51,505 nucleotides of DNA. It comes from an uncultured Pelagibacteraceae bacterium (GTDB lineage: Bacteria > Pseudomonadota > Alphaproteobacteria > Pelagibacterales > Pelagibacteraceae). Position numbers and translations under genes: made by a program. Where the stretch lies: positions 1-51,505 of the forward strand of contig CACJEG010000006.1 of assembly GCA_902592375.1 (NCBI GenBank), in the 5' to 3' direction. The notes beneath the pieces were generated by a model, which was given only the letters and a program-made list of their open reading frames with translations, ran no database searches and was not told where the DNA came from. This document shows, piece after piece, positions 9,739 to 18,216 of this stretch. Each line of letters begins with the position of its first letter. Position 1 is the first letter of the stretch.

Positions 9739-10954
9739 TCCAAGACTAAAGGAAGAATGTGGAGTTTTTGGTATTAGCAATACAAAAGATGCTTCAGCTC
9801 TAACAGCACTTGGGTTGCATGCTCTTCAACATAGAGGTCAAGAAGGATGTGGAATAGTTACTTTTGATGGAGAAAAATATTATTCTGAAAAAAGATTTGG
9901 TTTGGTTGGTGATAATTTTAATAAAGAAAAAGTACTTAATAATCTTAAGGGAAATTATGCAATTGGCCATAACAGATATAGTACAACTGGAAACAATATA
10001 TTAAGAAATATACAGCCTTTTTTTGCTGACACCAATGCAGGTGGAATTGGAGTTGCACATAATGGAAATCTTACTAATTCAATAGCTTTGAGAAATAAAC
10101 TAGTTGAAGATGGGGCTATATTTTACACTACTTCAGACACTGAAACGATTGTTCAATTAATTGCTAAATCAAAGAGACCAAAAACAATTGATAAAGTGAT
10201 TGATGCAATTTTTCAAATTCAAGGTGGATATGCATTAGTGATGTTAACTCAAAACACATTAATTGGTGTTAGGGACCCTTATGGAATTAGACCGCTGGTA
10301 ATTGGTAAGCTTGGCAATAGTTATGTCTTAGCCTCTGAAACTTGTGCATTTGACATTATTGGTGCTAAATTTGTTAGAGAAGTTGAAAATGGTGAGATAG
10401 TTTTAATAGAAAACAATGAACTGAAAAGTATTAAACCCTTCCCCGCTAAAAAAGTTAGACCTTGTGTATTTGAATATATTTATTTTTCAAGACCAGACAG
10501 TTTGATTGGAGGAAAAACAGCATATGAACATCGAAAAAATATTGGTAGAGAACTTGCAAAAGAAAACGATACTGATGCTGATATAGTAGTTCCAGTCCCA
10601 GACTCTGGAAATGCTGCTGCTATGGGTTTTGCTCAAGAATTAAAAATGAACTTTGAACATGGGTTAATTAGAAATCATTATGTTGGAAGAACTTTCATTG
10701 AACCAAGCCAAAAAATTAGAAGCTTAGGTGTTAAATTAAAATTAAATGCTAATCAAACTACAATTAAAAATAAAAAAATAATTCTAATTGATGACTCTCT
10801 TGTTCGAGGAACAACTTCATACAAAATTGTTAAAATGCTTTATGATGCTGGTGCAAAAGAAGTTCATGTTAAAATTGCGTGCCCTGAAATAAGATATCCA
10901 GATTTCTACGGTGTAGATACGCCTACAAAAAAAAGAATTGTTAGCAGCAAATAA
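9692..10954 (+). CDS. purF: Amidophosphoribosyltransferase, N-terminal 85% (frameshifted)
   Basis: PurF makes 5-phosphoribosylamine from PRPP and glutamine, the first step of purine synthesis. After a 22-residue propeptide-like start comes the nucleophile in EECGVFGI (Cys23), exposed by self-processing in the family. The glutaminase domain includes GHNRYSTTG and AHNGNLTN. The phosphoribosyltransferase domain has the PRPP motif IILIDDSLVRGTTS. The normal ending DTPTKKELLAANKSN is broken after TK by an eighth A in the run 10927-10934, giving eight foreign residues and a stop. With seven A the frame continues into the next feature for 493 residues, the normal length. The start overlaps cvpA by 47 bp. 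Confidence 0.9.
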   Translation: MKKHIKNLKKKLQIYNPRLKEECGVFGISNTKDASALTALGLHALQHRGQEGCGIVTFDGEKYYSEKRFGLVGDNFNKEKVLNNLKGNYAIGHNRYSTTGNNILRNIQPFFADTNAGGIGVAHNGNLTNSIALRNKLVEDGAIFYTTSDTETIVQLIAKSKRPKTIDKVIDAIFQIQGGYALVMLTQNTLIGVRDPYGIRPLVIGKLGNSYVLASETCAFDIIGAKFVREVENGEIVLIENNELKSIKPFPAKKVRPCVFEYIYFSRPDSLIGGKTAYEHRKNIGRELAKENDTDADIVVPVPDSGNAAAMGFAQELKMNFEHGLIRNHYVGRTFIEPSQKIRSLGVKLKLNANQTTIKNKKIILIDDSLVRGTTSYKIVKMLYDAGAKEVHVKIACPEIRYPDFYGVDTPTKKRIVSSK

Positions 10955-11174
10955 ATCTAATGATGAAATTTGTGAATATATTGGAGCTAAATCTTTAAGA
11001 TTTTTATCAATAGAAGGATTGTATAAAGCTATTGGTTTTGAAAAAAGAAACGAAACATATCCACAATTAACAGACCATTATTTTACAGGTGAATATCCTG
11101 TTAAATTAGTAGATGAATTAGGAGATAATAAAATAACTCAATTATCTTTATTAAGTACTGGATCAAACAATTAA
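10938..11174 (+). CDS. purF: Amidophosphoribosyltransferase, C-terminal fragment after frameshift
   Basis: This reading frame holds the missing C-terminus of PurF: LLAANKSNDEICEYIGAKSL, then a SIEGLYKAIG segment, and the tail YFTGEYPVKLVDE. It is shifted by one base relative to the main purF frame. A TTG at 10938 exists but no ribosome-binding site precedes it, and the first residues are mid-domain sequence. So it is not an independent gene. It is either the result of a homopolymer error, a genuine mutation, or expressed through slippage on the A8 run at 10927-10934. Confidence 0.88.
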   Translation: MLAANKSNDEICEYIGAKSLRFLSIEGLYKAIGFEKRNETYPQLTDHYFTGEYPVKLVDELGDNKITQLSLLSTGSNN

Positions 11175-11177
11175 GTT

Positions 11178-11735
11178 ATGAAAACAGTAAATTTCACTGA
11201 AATGAAAAATGGAACTAAGGAAGATTATGAACTTCTTGAAAAATTTGAGAAAAGCTTTGAAAGACAAACAGCTGATAGAGTTTTAAATTATTTATCTAAA
11301 CAAACTACTACTTTAGAAGGTTACAAAATCACTAGACTAGAACACTCCTTACAAGCTGCAACAAGAGCTTTTAAAAATAAAGAAAGTGATGAAATGGTTG
11401 TTGCAACTTTACTACATGATATTGGAGATGATTTAGCACCAATGAACCATTCTCAATATGCTGCATCTATATTAAGACCTTATGTTTCAGAAAGAACTTA
11501 TTGGATTGTTCTACACCATGGTCTTTTTCAAACTTACTACAGCGCTCATCATTTAGGTGGTAATAGAAATGCAAGAGATAAATTTAAAGACCACAAGTAT
11601 TATCAAGACACTGTAGATTTTTGTGAAAAATATGACCAATGCTCTTTTGACCCTGATTACAAAAGTATGACTTTGGATGATTTTAAGCCATTAGTTAAAA
11701 AAATATTCGCAAAAGAGCCTTATTATTATCTTTAA
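11178..11735 (+). CDS. HD-domain protein, PhnZ/MIOX-like diiron type
   Basis: This 185-residue protein has an HD-type metal site: His56, the pair His80-Asp81 in LLHDIGDD, His91 and His113/114 in VLHHG. The 24-residue spacing from His56 to His-Asp equals that of the mixed-valent diiron oxygenases PhnZ and MIOX as I recall them, which differ from phosphohydrolase HD proteins. Several aromatic residues follow. The substrate is unknown; phosphonate-type or polyol-type oxidation is possible, as is plain phosphohydrolysis. It lies 3 bp after purF and 29 bp before gshA. Confidence 0.65.
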   Translation: MKTVNFTEMKNGTKEDYELLEKFEKSFERQTADRVLNYLSKQTTTLEGYKITRLEHSLQAATRAFKNKESDEMVVATLLHDIGDDLAPMNHSQYAASILRPYVSERTYWIVLHHGLFQTYYSAHHLGGNRNARDKFKDHKYYQDTVDFCEKYDQCSFDPDYKSMTLDDFKPLVKKIFAKEPYYYL

Positions 11736-11764
11736 ATTTAGGTATAAATCACTACTTACAGCGC

Positions 11765-13060
11765 ATGATTGATTCAAAAGAGAAAATTATAGATTATTTT
11801 AAATCAGGTATTAAAGAGTCCAAAAATTTCAAAATTGGGATCGAGCATGAAAAATTTTTATTTAATAATTCAAACAATAAAAGAATTGATTATTCAAAAA
11901 TAAAAGAAATGTTTACAGCCCTGCTTGAATTTGGCTGGAATCCAGTTTTTGAAAAAGAAAATATCATTGCTCTTAATAAAGGTGGAAAAAATATAACTCT
12001 TGAACCAGGTAATCAAATAGAATTATCAGGAGATAAATTAAATCATATGCATGAAGCTTGTGCAGAGTCACAAGACTATTTGTTTGAATTAAAACAAGTT
12101 ACAAAAAAATTAGATATAAAAATTGTTAGTGCAGGGTTCGATCCAATATCTAAATTAAGTGAAATCCCAAACAATCCTAAACAACGATATGAATTGATGA
12201 CTAAGGATATGCCTCTAGGTGGTGAACTTAGTTTAGACATGATGTATCGAACATGTGGCACACAGTTAAATATAGATTACAGTTCTGAAGAAGATTTTAT
12301 TAAAAAGTTTAGGGTAGCAAACTCAATAGTACCTATTGCAATTGCTTTGTTTGCGAATTCCTCAATTGTGGAGAAAAAAAATAGCAATTATTTATCTTAT
12401 AGATCTAAAGTATGGCAAAGTACTTCAAGAGGTGGATTGCCTAAATTATTTTTTGAAAATATGAATTTTGAAAAATATGCAGATTTTGTAATTAATTTTC
12501 CTATATTATTTATACAACATAAAGATCAGTATATTTCAGGAAGAAAATATATTTTTAAAGATTTTATGGAAGGAAAAATCCAAGAAATTGGAAATAGACT
12601 TCCAACTGAAGCAGACTTAACAACTCACTTAAGCACAATATTTACAGAAAACAGAGTTAAAAAATATATTGAATTGAGATCGATGGATACATGTGGTTGG
12701 GATTGTTTATGTGCAGGACCAGCTTTCAATATAGGTATGCTTTATGGGAATTTAGATGAAGTGCATGAACTAATTTCAACATGGGACAACGATAAAATAA
12801 TTAATGCTTATCTAGAGGCGCCACAAAAGGGATTTAATACTCAATTAATGGGTAAAGATCTTCTTTATTGGTCATCTACACTTTTAGATCTTTCTAGAAA
12901 GGGTTTAGAGAATAGAGATGTTTTAAGTAAAAAAGGTAATAACGAGACTGTATTCCTAAACCATCTACAAAAAGTAATTGATAATAAGACAACAAACGCA
13001 GATCATATGATTAGTAAATTTTCAAAAAACGAAAATTTAGACGAATTATATGATAAATAA
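11765..13060 (+). CDS. gshA: Glutamate-cysteine ligase (plant/alphaproteobacterial type)
   Basis: GshA joins glutamate and cysteine with ATP, the first step of glutathione synthesis. The 431-residue protein belongs to the GCS2-type class found in plants and alphaproteobacteria. Evidence: FKIGIEHEKFLF near residue 22, NITLEPGNQIELSG near residue 77, the YRTCGTQLNIDYSS strand, and RLPTEADLTTHLSTIFTENR. The C-terminus is helical and charged. It overlaps gshB by 11 bp, so both glutathione steps are encoded together. Confidence 0.92.
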   Translation: MIDSKEKIIDYFKSGIKESKNFKIGIEHEKFLFNNSNNKRIDYSKIKEMFTALLEFGWNPVFEKENIIALNKGGKNITLEPGNQIELSGDKLNHMHEACAESQDYLFELKQVTKKLDIKIVSAGFDPISKLSEIPNNPKQRYELMTKDMPLGGELSLDMMYRTCGTQLNIDYSSEEDFIKKFRVANSIVPIAIALFANSSIVEKKNSNYLSYRSKVWQSTSRGGLPKLFFENMNFEKYADFVINFPILFIQHKDQYISGRKYIFKDFMEGKIQEIGNRLPTEADLTTHLSTIFTENRVKKYIELRSMDTCGWDCLCAGPAFNIGMLYGNLDEVHELISTWDNDKIINAYLEAPQKGFNTQLMGKDLLYWSSTLLDLSRKGLENRDVLSKKGNNETVFLNHLQKVIDNKTTNADHMISKFSKNENLDELYDK

Positions 13061-13976
13061 AATTGTTGCTGTTCAAGGAAACCATCCTTCTAAACTAAAT
13101 CCGTTAACGGATACAAGTGTTTTTTTAGCAAACGAAATTCAGAACAAAAAATATAAAATATTCTATTACGATCCAAAAGACTTATCGGTTGTTAATTCGA
13201 AAGTTACAGCTAAAGGTTTTTTTATTAAATTTAACTATAACAATAAAAAATTCTATAAAATCACAAAAAAACAAAATCTAGATTTAACAAAATGTAAATT
13301 TATTCTTATTCGCCAAGATCCACCATTTAATCTTGAGTATATTTCAACAACATACATTTTGGATTCAATTAAGAGCAAAGTTAAAATAATTAACAACCCT
13401 ACCTCTGTAAGAAATATTTCTGAAAAATTGTATTCATCTAAATATCAAAAATTCATGCCAGCTACTATTTTTACTCAAAATATGGATGAAATAAAAAAAT
13501 TTTTCAAAAAAAATAAAAAAGTTATTTTAAAACCCATCCATAGTTTCAGTGGAAATGATATTCATTTACTAACCAAGTTTAATTCAAAATTAGTAAATAA
13601 ATTTATAAAAAAACATGATCATATCATGTGCCAAAAATTTCTTCCTAAAATAAGTAAAGGAGACAAAAGGGTTTTTATTATTAATGGCAAAGTATGTGGT
13701 GCAATATCAAGAGTTCCAAAGAAAGGTTCAATTTTAAGTAATATGAGTAAAGGGGCAAAACCCACTAATATAAAATTAACAAGTAGAGAAATTAAAATTT
13801 CAAAATTAATTGCAAAAGATTTAAAAAAAGAAAATATTTTTTTTGCAGGAATTGATTTTATAGATCAAAAACTCAATGGAGATATTAATGTTACCTCTCC
13901 AACTGGACTTAAAACACTTTATGATCTATCAGGAAAAAATTTAGCTAAAACTTTTTGGAAAGAGCTTAAAGCGTGA
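13050..13976 (+). CDS. gshB: Glutathione synthetase
   Basis: GshB adds glycine to gamma-glutamylcysteine with ATP. The 308-residue protein has the prokaryotic GshB architecture: an N-terminal domain with FILIRQDPPFNLEYISTTYI, then NNPTSVRNISEKLY, and an ATP-grasp domain with KPIHSFSGNDIHLL, RVFIINGKVCGAISR and FFAGIDFI. The signature NVTSPTGLKTLYDLSG closes it. This step consumes glycine, a metabolite many SAR11 cells must import or derive. Its stop is inside the GTG start of the following permease (GTGA overlap). Confidence 0.93.
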   Translation: MINKIVAVQGNHPSKLNPLTDTSVFLANEIQNKKYKIFYYDPKDLSVVNSKVTAKGFFIKFNYNNKKFYKITKKQNLDLTKCKFILIRQDPPFNLEYISTTYILDSIKSKVKIINNPTSVRNISEKLYSSKYQKFMPATIFTQNMDEIKKFFKKNKKVILKPIHSFSGNDIHLLTKFNSKLVNKFIKKHDHIMCQKFLPKISKGDKRVFIINGKVCGAISRVPKKGSILSNMSKGAKPTNIKLTSREIKISKLIAKDLKKENIFFAGIDFIDQKLNGDINVTSPTGLKTLYDLSGKNLAKTFWKELKA

Positions 13977-14848
13977 ACAATTTAACTAATCAGCAAAAAG
14001 GTTCATTGATGGCTTTTATAGGAGTTATGTTTATAACTCCAGATTCTTTACTAATTAGATTATCAAATATTGATACTTGGGGAATGCTTTTTTACCGAGG
14101 GGCAATACCATTTTTAGTAGTTTTAGTTGGTCTTCTTTTATTTTATAAAAATAATTTCTTAAAAGCTTTATTTAAAATTGGTTACCCAGGTATTTTTTAT
14201 GTAATTAGTTTTTCTATTTGTAATATTACTTTTATTATCTCAATCCAAAACACCAATGTAGCAAATACTTTATTAATGGTAGCTCTTGCGCCAATGCTAT
14301 CAGCAATCTTAGGAGCTATTTTCTTAAAAGAAAAACCAGATAATAAAACTTGGGTCGCTATAATAATTACCTTTATTGCATGTGTTTATATTTTTTACGA
14401 CTCTTTAAGTCTTGGCAATTTTTATGGAGATATGTTTGGTTTAATCACTTCTTTCGGATTAGCCTGTAACGCAAACATTGCAAGATATGCAAAATCTACC
14501 GATTTAGTTCCTGCTGCTGTAATTGGAAAATCATGCGTTGCTATATTTGCCTTTTTCTTTGTTAAAGACTTTGCATTAGTGGGAAATGATCTTTTTTATA
14601 TACCTTTAATGTGTGTGATGTGTGTAGCCATACCATTTGTTTTGGTCACCATAGCACCAAGATTTATAACTGCAGCTGAAGTTAATCTATTTTTCCTATT
14701 AGAAACTATCCTTGGACCGATATGGGTCTGGATGGTTATCAAAGAACAGCCCTCTAACGAGACTATCTATGGAGGTATCGTTATCATTATTACGATAGCA
14801 ATTCATTCTTTACTGGCCATAAAAAAAACACAAACCAAAACTACGTAG
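13973..14848 (+). CDS. EamA/DMT-family permease
   Basis: This 291-residue inner-membrane protein has ten hydrophobic segments in two EamA repeats, the layout of drug/metabolite transporters. The second half ends with ITAAEVNLFFLLETILGPIW, the usual EamA C-terminal signature. The start is GTG, chosen because it overlaps the gshB stop (GTGA) and gives the conserved N-terminus before the first helix. Being coupled to gshB suggests export or import of a thiol or amino-acid compound, but the substrate cannot be read from sequence. Confidence 0.85.
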   Translation: MNNLTNQQKGSLMAFIGVMFITPDSLLIRLSNIDTWGMLFYRGAIPFLVVLVGLLLFYKNNFLKALFKIGYPGIFYVISFSICNITFIISIQNTNVANTLLMVALAPMLSAILGAIFLKEKPDNKTWVAIIITFIACVYIFYDSLSLGNFYGDMFGLITSFGLACNANIARYAKSTDLVPAAVIGKSCVAIFAFFFVKDFALVGNDLFYIPLMCVMCVAIPFVLVTIAPRFITAAEVNLFFLLETILGPIWVWMVIKEQPSNETIYGGIVIIITIAIHSLLAIKKTQTKTT

Positions 14849-14877
14849 CCAGAAAATATTAAACTTAAAAACTAAAT

Positions 14878-16182
14878 ATGCAAAAAGAAGTAAAAAAGTC
14901 TTGGGCTCTATTTATAGGGATAGGGGTAATGATGATTGCTCATGGTTTGCAAATGCAAGTTATGGGTATTCGATCAGTAATTGAAGATTTTAGTGTATTT
15001 ACAACTGGTATCTTTATGTCCGGATATTATGTTGGTTACTTTGTAGGCTCAAGAACAACACCTAACTTTGTTTCAAAAGTTGGTCATATAAGAGTTTTTG
15101 CTGCATTCGCTTCACTTGCATCTTTAAGTGCTTTAATCGCTGTTGTTTATGTAAATCCATTTATGTGGACAATTAGTAGGTTCATAACAGGTATAAGTTT
15201 GGTTAGTTGTTACGTTGTTACTGAAAGCTGGCTAAATGATAGAGCAACTAATAAAAATAGAGGACAATTATTGTCTGCTTATATGATGGTTATATATTTT
15301 GGATTAGCTATAGGTATGTTGCTACTTAATATTAGTAAACCAGATGATTATGAACCATTTATTTTAGTTTCTATTTTACTATCTGTTGCTCTTGTTCCTA
15401 TTTTATTAACTAAAAGACCTGCACCTAAATTTAAAAAAATAGAGACAATAAGTATTAAAGAATTATATAAAATTTCACCACTAGGTTCATTGAGTTCATT
15501 CTTTACTGGTATTATTCATGCAGCATTCTTTTCTTTAATATCCGTTTATGCAACACTTGCAAAATTTACTTTAGTTGAAACGTCGATACTTTTATTTATT
15601 GCAACAATTGCAGGAGTGATTGGTCAAGGGCCAATAGGTTATTTTTCAGATACATTCGATAGAAGAAAAGTCATCGTAATTACAACATTTGGAAGTTCTT
15701 TTTTGGCATTTATTTCAATTCTAACTTCAAACGATCCTATCCAAAATATTTATTACATGGATGAATTTTCATTTAGAAAAATTATATTTTTTATTGCTGT
15801 AGGGTTGTATTCAAGTTTATGTCTTCCTTTATTTTCACTTAACCTTGCTCACACAAATGACTTTGTTCCTAAATCAAAATTCGTAGCAGCTGGAGGTGGT
15901 TTACAGTTTATCTTTGCTGTGGGTGCAATTAGTGGTCCTATTTTGTGTTCTATATTTATGGAATGGTTTGGTTTAAATGGTTTATTTATTTTTTTAATTA
16001 TTGCTCATGCGATAATTGGTGGATTTGGCTTATATAGAATGAAAGTTAGAGATACTGTTGAAAACCCAGACTCAACTTTTACACCAGTTCCAGCAACAAT
16101 TACACCTGCAGGATTAGAGCTTGATCCAGATGCCCCTGCAACACTTGATGAAAACACAGTTAATGAAACTGCAAAGCCTTAA
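14878..16182 (+). CDS. MFS transporter, YcaD-like
   Basis: This 434-residue protein has twelve predicted helices in the major facilitator layout. The helix 2-3 region GYYVGYFVGSRTTPNFVSKV and the central loop motif GYFSDTFDRRKVIV are the usual MFS loop signatures. The arrangement resembles YcaD-type permeases. A proline- and acid-rich tail of about 35 residues follows the last helix. The substrate is unknown. Its stop and that of the convergent MOSC gene share one TTAA tetranucleotide. Confidence 0.85.
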   Translation: MQKEVKKSWALFIGIGVMMIAHGLQMQVMGIRSVIEDFSVFTTGIFMSGYYVGYFVGSRTTPNFVSKVGHIRVFAAFASLASLSALIAVVYVNPFMWTISRFITGISLVSCYVVTESWLNDRATNKNRGQLLSAYMMVIYFGLAIGMLLLNISKPDDYEPFILVSILLSVALVPILLTKRPAPKFKKIETISIKELYKISPLGSLSSFFTGIIHAAFFSLISVYATLAKFTLVETSILLFIATIAGVIGQGPIGYFSDTFDRRKVIVITTFGSSFLAFISILTSNDPIQNIYYMDEFSFRKIIFFIAVGLYSSLCLPLFSLNLAHTNDFVPKSKFVAAGGGLQFIFAVGAISGPILCSIFMEWFGLNGLFIFLIIAHAIIGGFGLYRMKVRDTVENPDSTFTPVPATITPAGLELDPDAPATLDENTVNETAKP

Positions 16183-16628
16183 TTGTTAATTACCTGTATT
16201 TTATCACCTATATTTATTTTAGATGAAGAAAGAATTTGGCATCTTAAGCCACCTTTTCTCATAAATTCTTTAAGAATATTTTTTTGATCAAGCATTTCAG
16301 TCAAATGTCGACACGGACGACATAATTCTATCCCCTCTAATTCAACATTTCCTACCTTTAATTTTTTTCCAATTAAATCATTTAATTGAATGCCTTTTGT
16401 AACAACATTCCTTCTAAAATTGATGTAAGGTATATCGAGCCCAAATTTAATATTATATTCGTCAATATTTTCAGCCTCTATTAAAGATAATTGATTGTAA
16501 GGATCATTAAAATCATGAAAATGTCGATCACCTACTATTCCTTTATTAGCTAAAACCTCAATTGAATTTACTTCCTTAATGGGTTGATTGTTGTTAGCAG
16601 CAATTCCTAATTTAAATACTTCAGCCAT
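16179..16628 (-). CDS. MOSC domain protein
   Basis: MOSC domains bind molybdopterin-type cofactors or transfer sulfur, as in Moco sulfurases and YiiM/mARC proteins. This 149-residue stand-alone version has KGIVGDRHFHDF near residue 29, IPYINFRRNVVTKGI, and the Cys-bearing segment IELCRPCRHL. The last strand includes GGLRCQILSS. The window holds a Moco island about 6 kb away, which fits a role in Mo-enzyme or persulfide handling, but the substrate is open. It is divergent from the PhyH gene across 47 bp. Confidence 0.85.
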   Translation of the reverse strand: MAEVFKLGIAANNNQPIKEVNSIEVLANKGIVGDRHFHDFNDPYNQLSLIEAENIDEYNIKFGLDIPYINFRRNVVTKGIQLNDLIGKKLKVGNVELEGIELCRPCRHLTEMLDQKNILKEFMRKGGLRCQILSSSKINIGDKIQVINN

Positions 16629-16634
16629 AAATTA

Positions 16635-16661
16635 TTGAAGAAATAGTTGAGCTCATATAAT
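16635..16661 (+). promoter_or_regulatory. Possible promoter of the PhyH gene
   Basis: The 47 bp divergent gap contains a perfect TATAAT (16656-16661). A -35-like TTGAAG lies at 16635-16640 with a short 15 bp spacer. Transcription would begin about 8 bases before the ATG at 16676, giving a nearly leaderless message. Confidence 0.35.
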
Positions 16662-16675
16662 CTTTTCAAAATAAT

Positions 16676-17500
16676 ATGACTTATCTATCATCAAATCAAC
16701 TTAAACAGTATGAAGATCAAGGTTACATATCTCCTATTGAAGTTTTGTCTAGTAGTGAAGCATTAGAGGCAAGAAAGGAAATTGAGTTAATTGAAAAAAA
16801 ATTACCAAATGAAATAGATAAGTCGGGAAGATATAATGTTCATTTAATTTCTCCAAAACTTGATTCGATCGTTCATAATTCAAAAATTTTAGATGCAGTA
16901 GAAAGTATTATTGGAAAAAACATCTTAGTTTGCAGCACTACTTTATTCATTAAAAACCCTAACGAACAAGGTTTTGTGAGCTATCATCAAGATGCAAAGT
17001 ACATAGGATTAGAACCTCACAATTGGGTTACAGCATGGGTAGCATTAACAGATTCGAACGAAAACAACGGATGTATGAAAATGTGGCCTAAATCACATAT
17101 AAATATTAAAGATCACAATGAAAAATTTAATGAAGGAAATTTACTTACCCGAGGACAAACAGTAGAAAATGTGCCTGAAGACGAAGTTAAATCTATAGAA
17201 CTAAAAGCTGGTCAAATGTCTTTGCATCACCCAAGAGTAGTGCACGGGTCAGGAATAAATAAGAGTAATGATAGAAGAATAGGATTTGTTATTCAAAGTT
17301 ATATAGGCACAAACGTAAAACAAACCTTAGGTAAAAATAGTGTTCAAATTGCAAGAGGAGAGGATAAATATCATCATCATGAAGTTATAAATAGAACTAA
17401 TGCTTTAATGAGTGAAGAAAGTATTTTACTTCGAAAAAAAGAAAATGATTATTTGCAGGAAATTTTTTATAAAGGCGCAAAACAAAAAGGATCTTATTAA
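16676..17500 (+). CDS. Phytanoyl-CoA dioxygenase (PhyH) family protein
   Basis: PhyH-type enzymes are Fe(II)/2-oxoglutarate dioxygenases that hydroxylate small molecules. In this 274-residue protein the metal ligands are visible as the His-x-Asp of YHQDAKYIG and the distal His in RVVHGSGINKS. The following Arg (DRRIGFVIQSY) would bind 2-oxoglutarate. Substrates in bacteria range from ectoine to alkylphosphonates and betaine-like compounds, and I cannot choose. It is followed 9 bp later by an unknown gene. Confidence 0.85.
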   Translation: MTYLSSNQLKQYEDQGYISPIEVLSSSEALEARKEIELIEKKLPNEIDKSGRYNVHLISPKLDSIVHNSKILDAVESIIGKNILVCSTTLFIKNPNEQGFVSYHQDAKYIGLEPHNWVTAWVALTDSNENNGCMKMWPKSHINIKDHNEKFNEGNLLTRGQTVENVPEDEVKSIELKAGQMSLHHPRVVHGSGINKSNDRRIGFVIQSYIGTNVKQTLGKNSVQIARGEDKYHHHEVINRTNALMSEESILLRKKENDYLQEIFYKGAKQKGSY

Positions 17501-17509
17501 TTATTAAAT

Positions 17510-17977
17510 ATGGGAGATTTAAATAAAGCACCAAATGATTTTTTTGATAATTGGAATAAAATCCAATCAATGTCATATAAAAATGTCATTGAACTACTTG
17601 TTAAGAGAAGTAGCGAAAAAAAGATATTAGCTTTAATTCAATTTGAATTAGATCAATTTTCAGAAAATGTTCAAAATGATTTAGTTATTTCTGAAACAAG
17701 TTCTTTCTATCAAGAAATATCTAATCTTTTCAGAGATTCAAACTGGTGGTCAACAGCAACAGTAACAGATGCTTGTAAATATTATTTAAACTGTGCAAGA
17801 AATAATGTTTCTTATTTTGAAAACTATATAGAGGCAGATAATGATTTATCCCAAAATCAAAAAAATGAGATATTTGCCTTGTATCAATTGTGTACTTTAT
17901 TTGTTTCTTGGAATGCTATTAAAGATAAAAAGATCAGAGAAATTATAGATATTAGAAAAAGTTTATTTTTTAGATAA
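17510..17977 (+). CDS. Hypothetical protein
   Basis: I do not recognise this 155-residue protein. It is soluble, mostly helical by composition and acidic, with no signal peptide or membrane segment. A notable patch is SNWWSTATVTDACKYYLNCA near residues 80-99, followed by an aromatic stretch and a basic end (IDIRKSLFFR). It lies 9 bp after the PhyH gene and 11 bp before the next small gene, all on the plus strand, so a three-gene transcript is likely. Codon use looks like its neighbours. Confidence 0.7.
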   Translation: MGDLNKAPNDFFDNWNKIQSMSYKNVIELLVKRSSEKKILALIQFELDQFSENVQNDLVISETSSFYQEISNLFRDSNWWSTATVTDACKYYLNCARNNVSYFENYIEADNDLSQNQKNEIFALYQLCTLFVSWNAIKDKKIREIIDIRKSLFFR

Positions 17978-17988
17978 AACTCATCAAT

Positions 17989-18216
17989 ATGAATAAAGAA
18001 AACGCAAGTAAACTCTGGAAAATTATTCAGGAAGCTGGCGATTATTTGGTGGGGCAATTACCAGACCACCCAAATCATCCTCAAGGAAGAAACCCCTATG
18101 CTCATGTTGCTATTTGTGTGAAAAGTAAGTTTAACGCAAGTTATAAAGACATTCCTGACGAACAATATGATGAAGTGATAAAATATATTGAGTTTTTAAA
18201 AGAAAATCCTAGTTAG
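17989..18216 (+). CDS. Small hypothetical protein
   Basis: This 75-residue protein is not recognised with confidence. It has a Pro/His-rich loop (LPDHPNHPQGRNPYAH), then a compact segment containing KFNASYKDIPDEQYDEVI. The second part faintly recalls the C-terminal domain of phage ORF6-type antirepressors, where FGVxxYKDIP-like motifs occur, but that is a memory-based impression and there is no phage context. Its stop overlaps the convergent threonine aldolase by 8 bp (CTAGTTAG). Confidence 0.65.
   Translation: MNKENASKLWKIIQEAGDYLVGQLPDHPNHPQGRNPYAHVAICVKSKFNASYKDIPDEQYDEVIKYIEFLKENPS

Noticed and set aside
10938..11174. Separate small gene after purF
   Set aside because: Its sequence is the usual PurF C-terminus and begins mid-domain, so it is part of a frameshifted purF.
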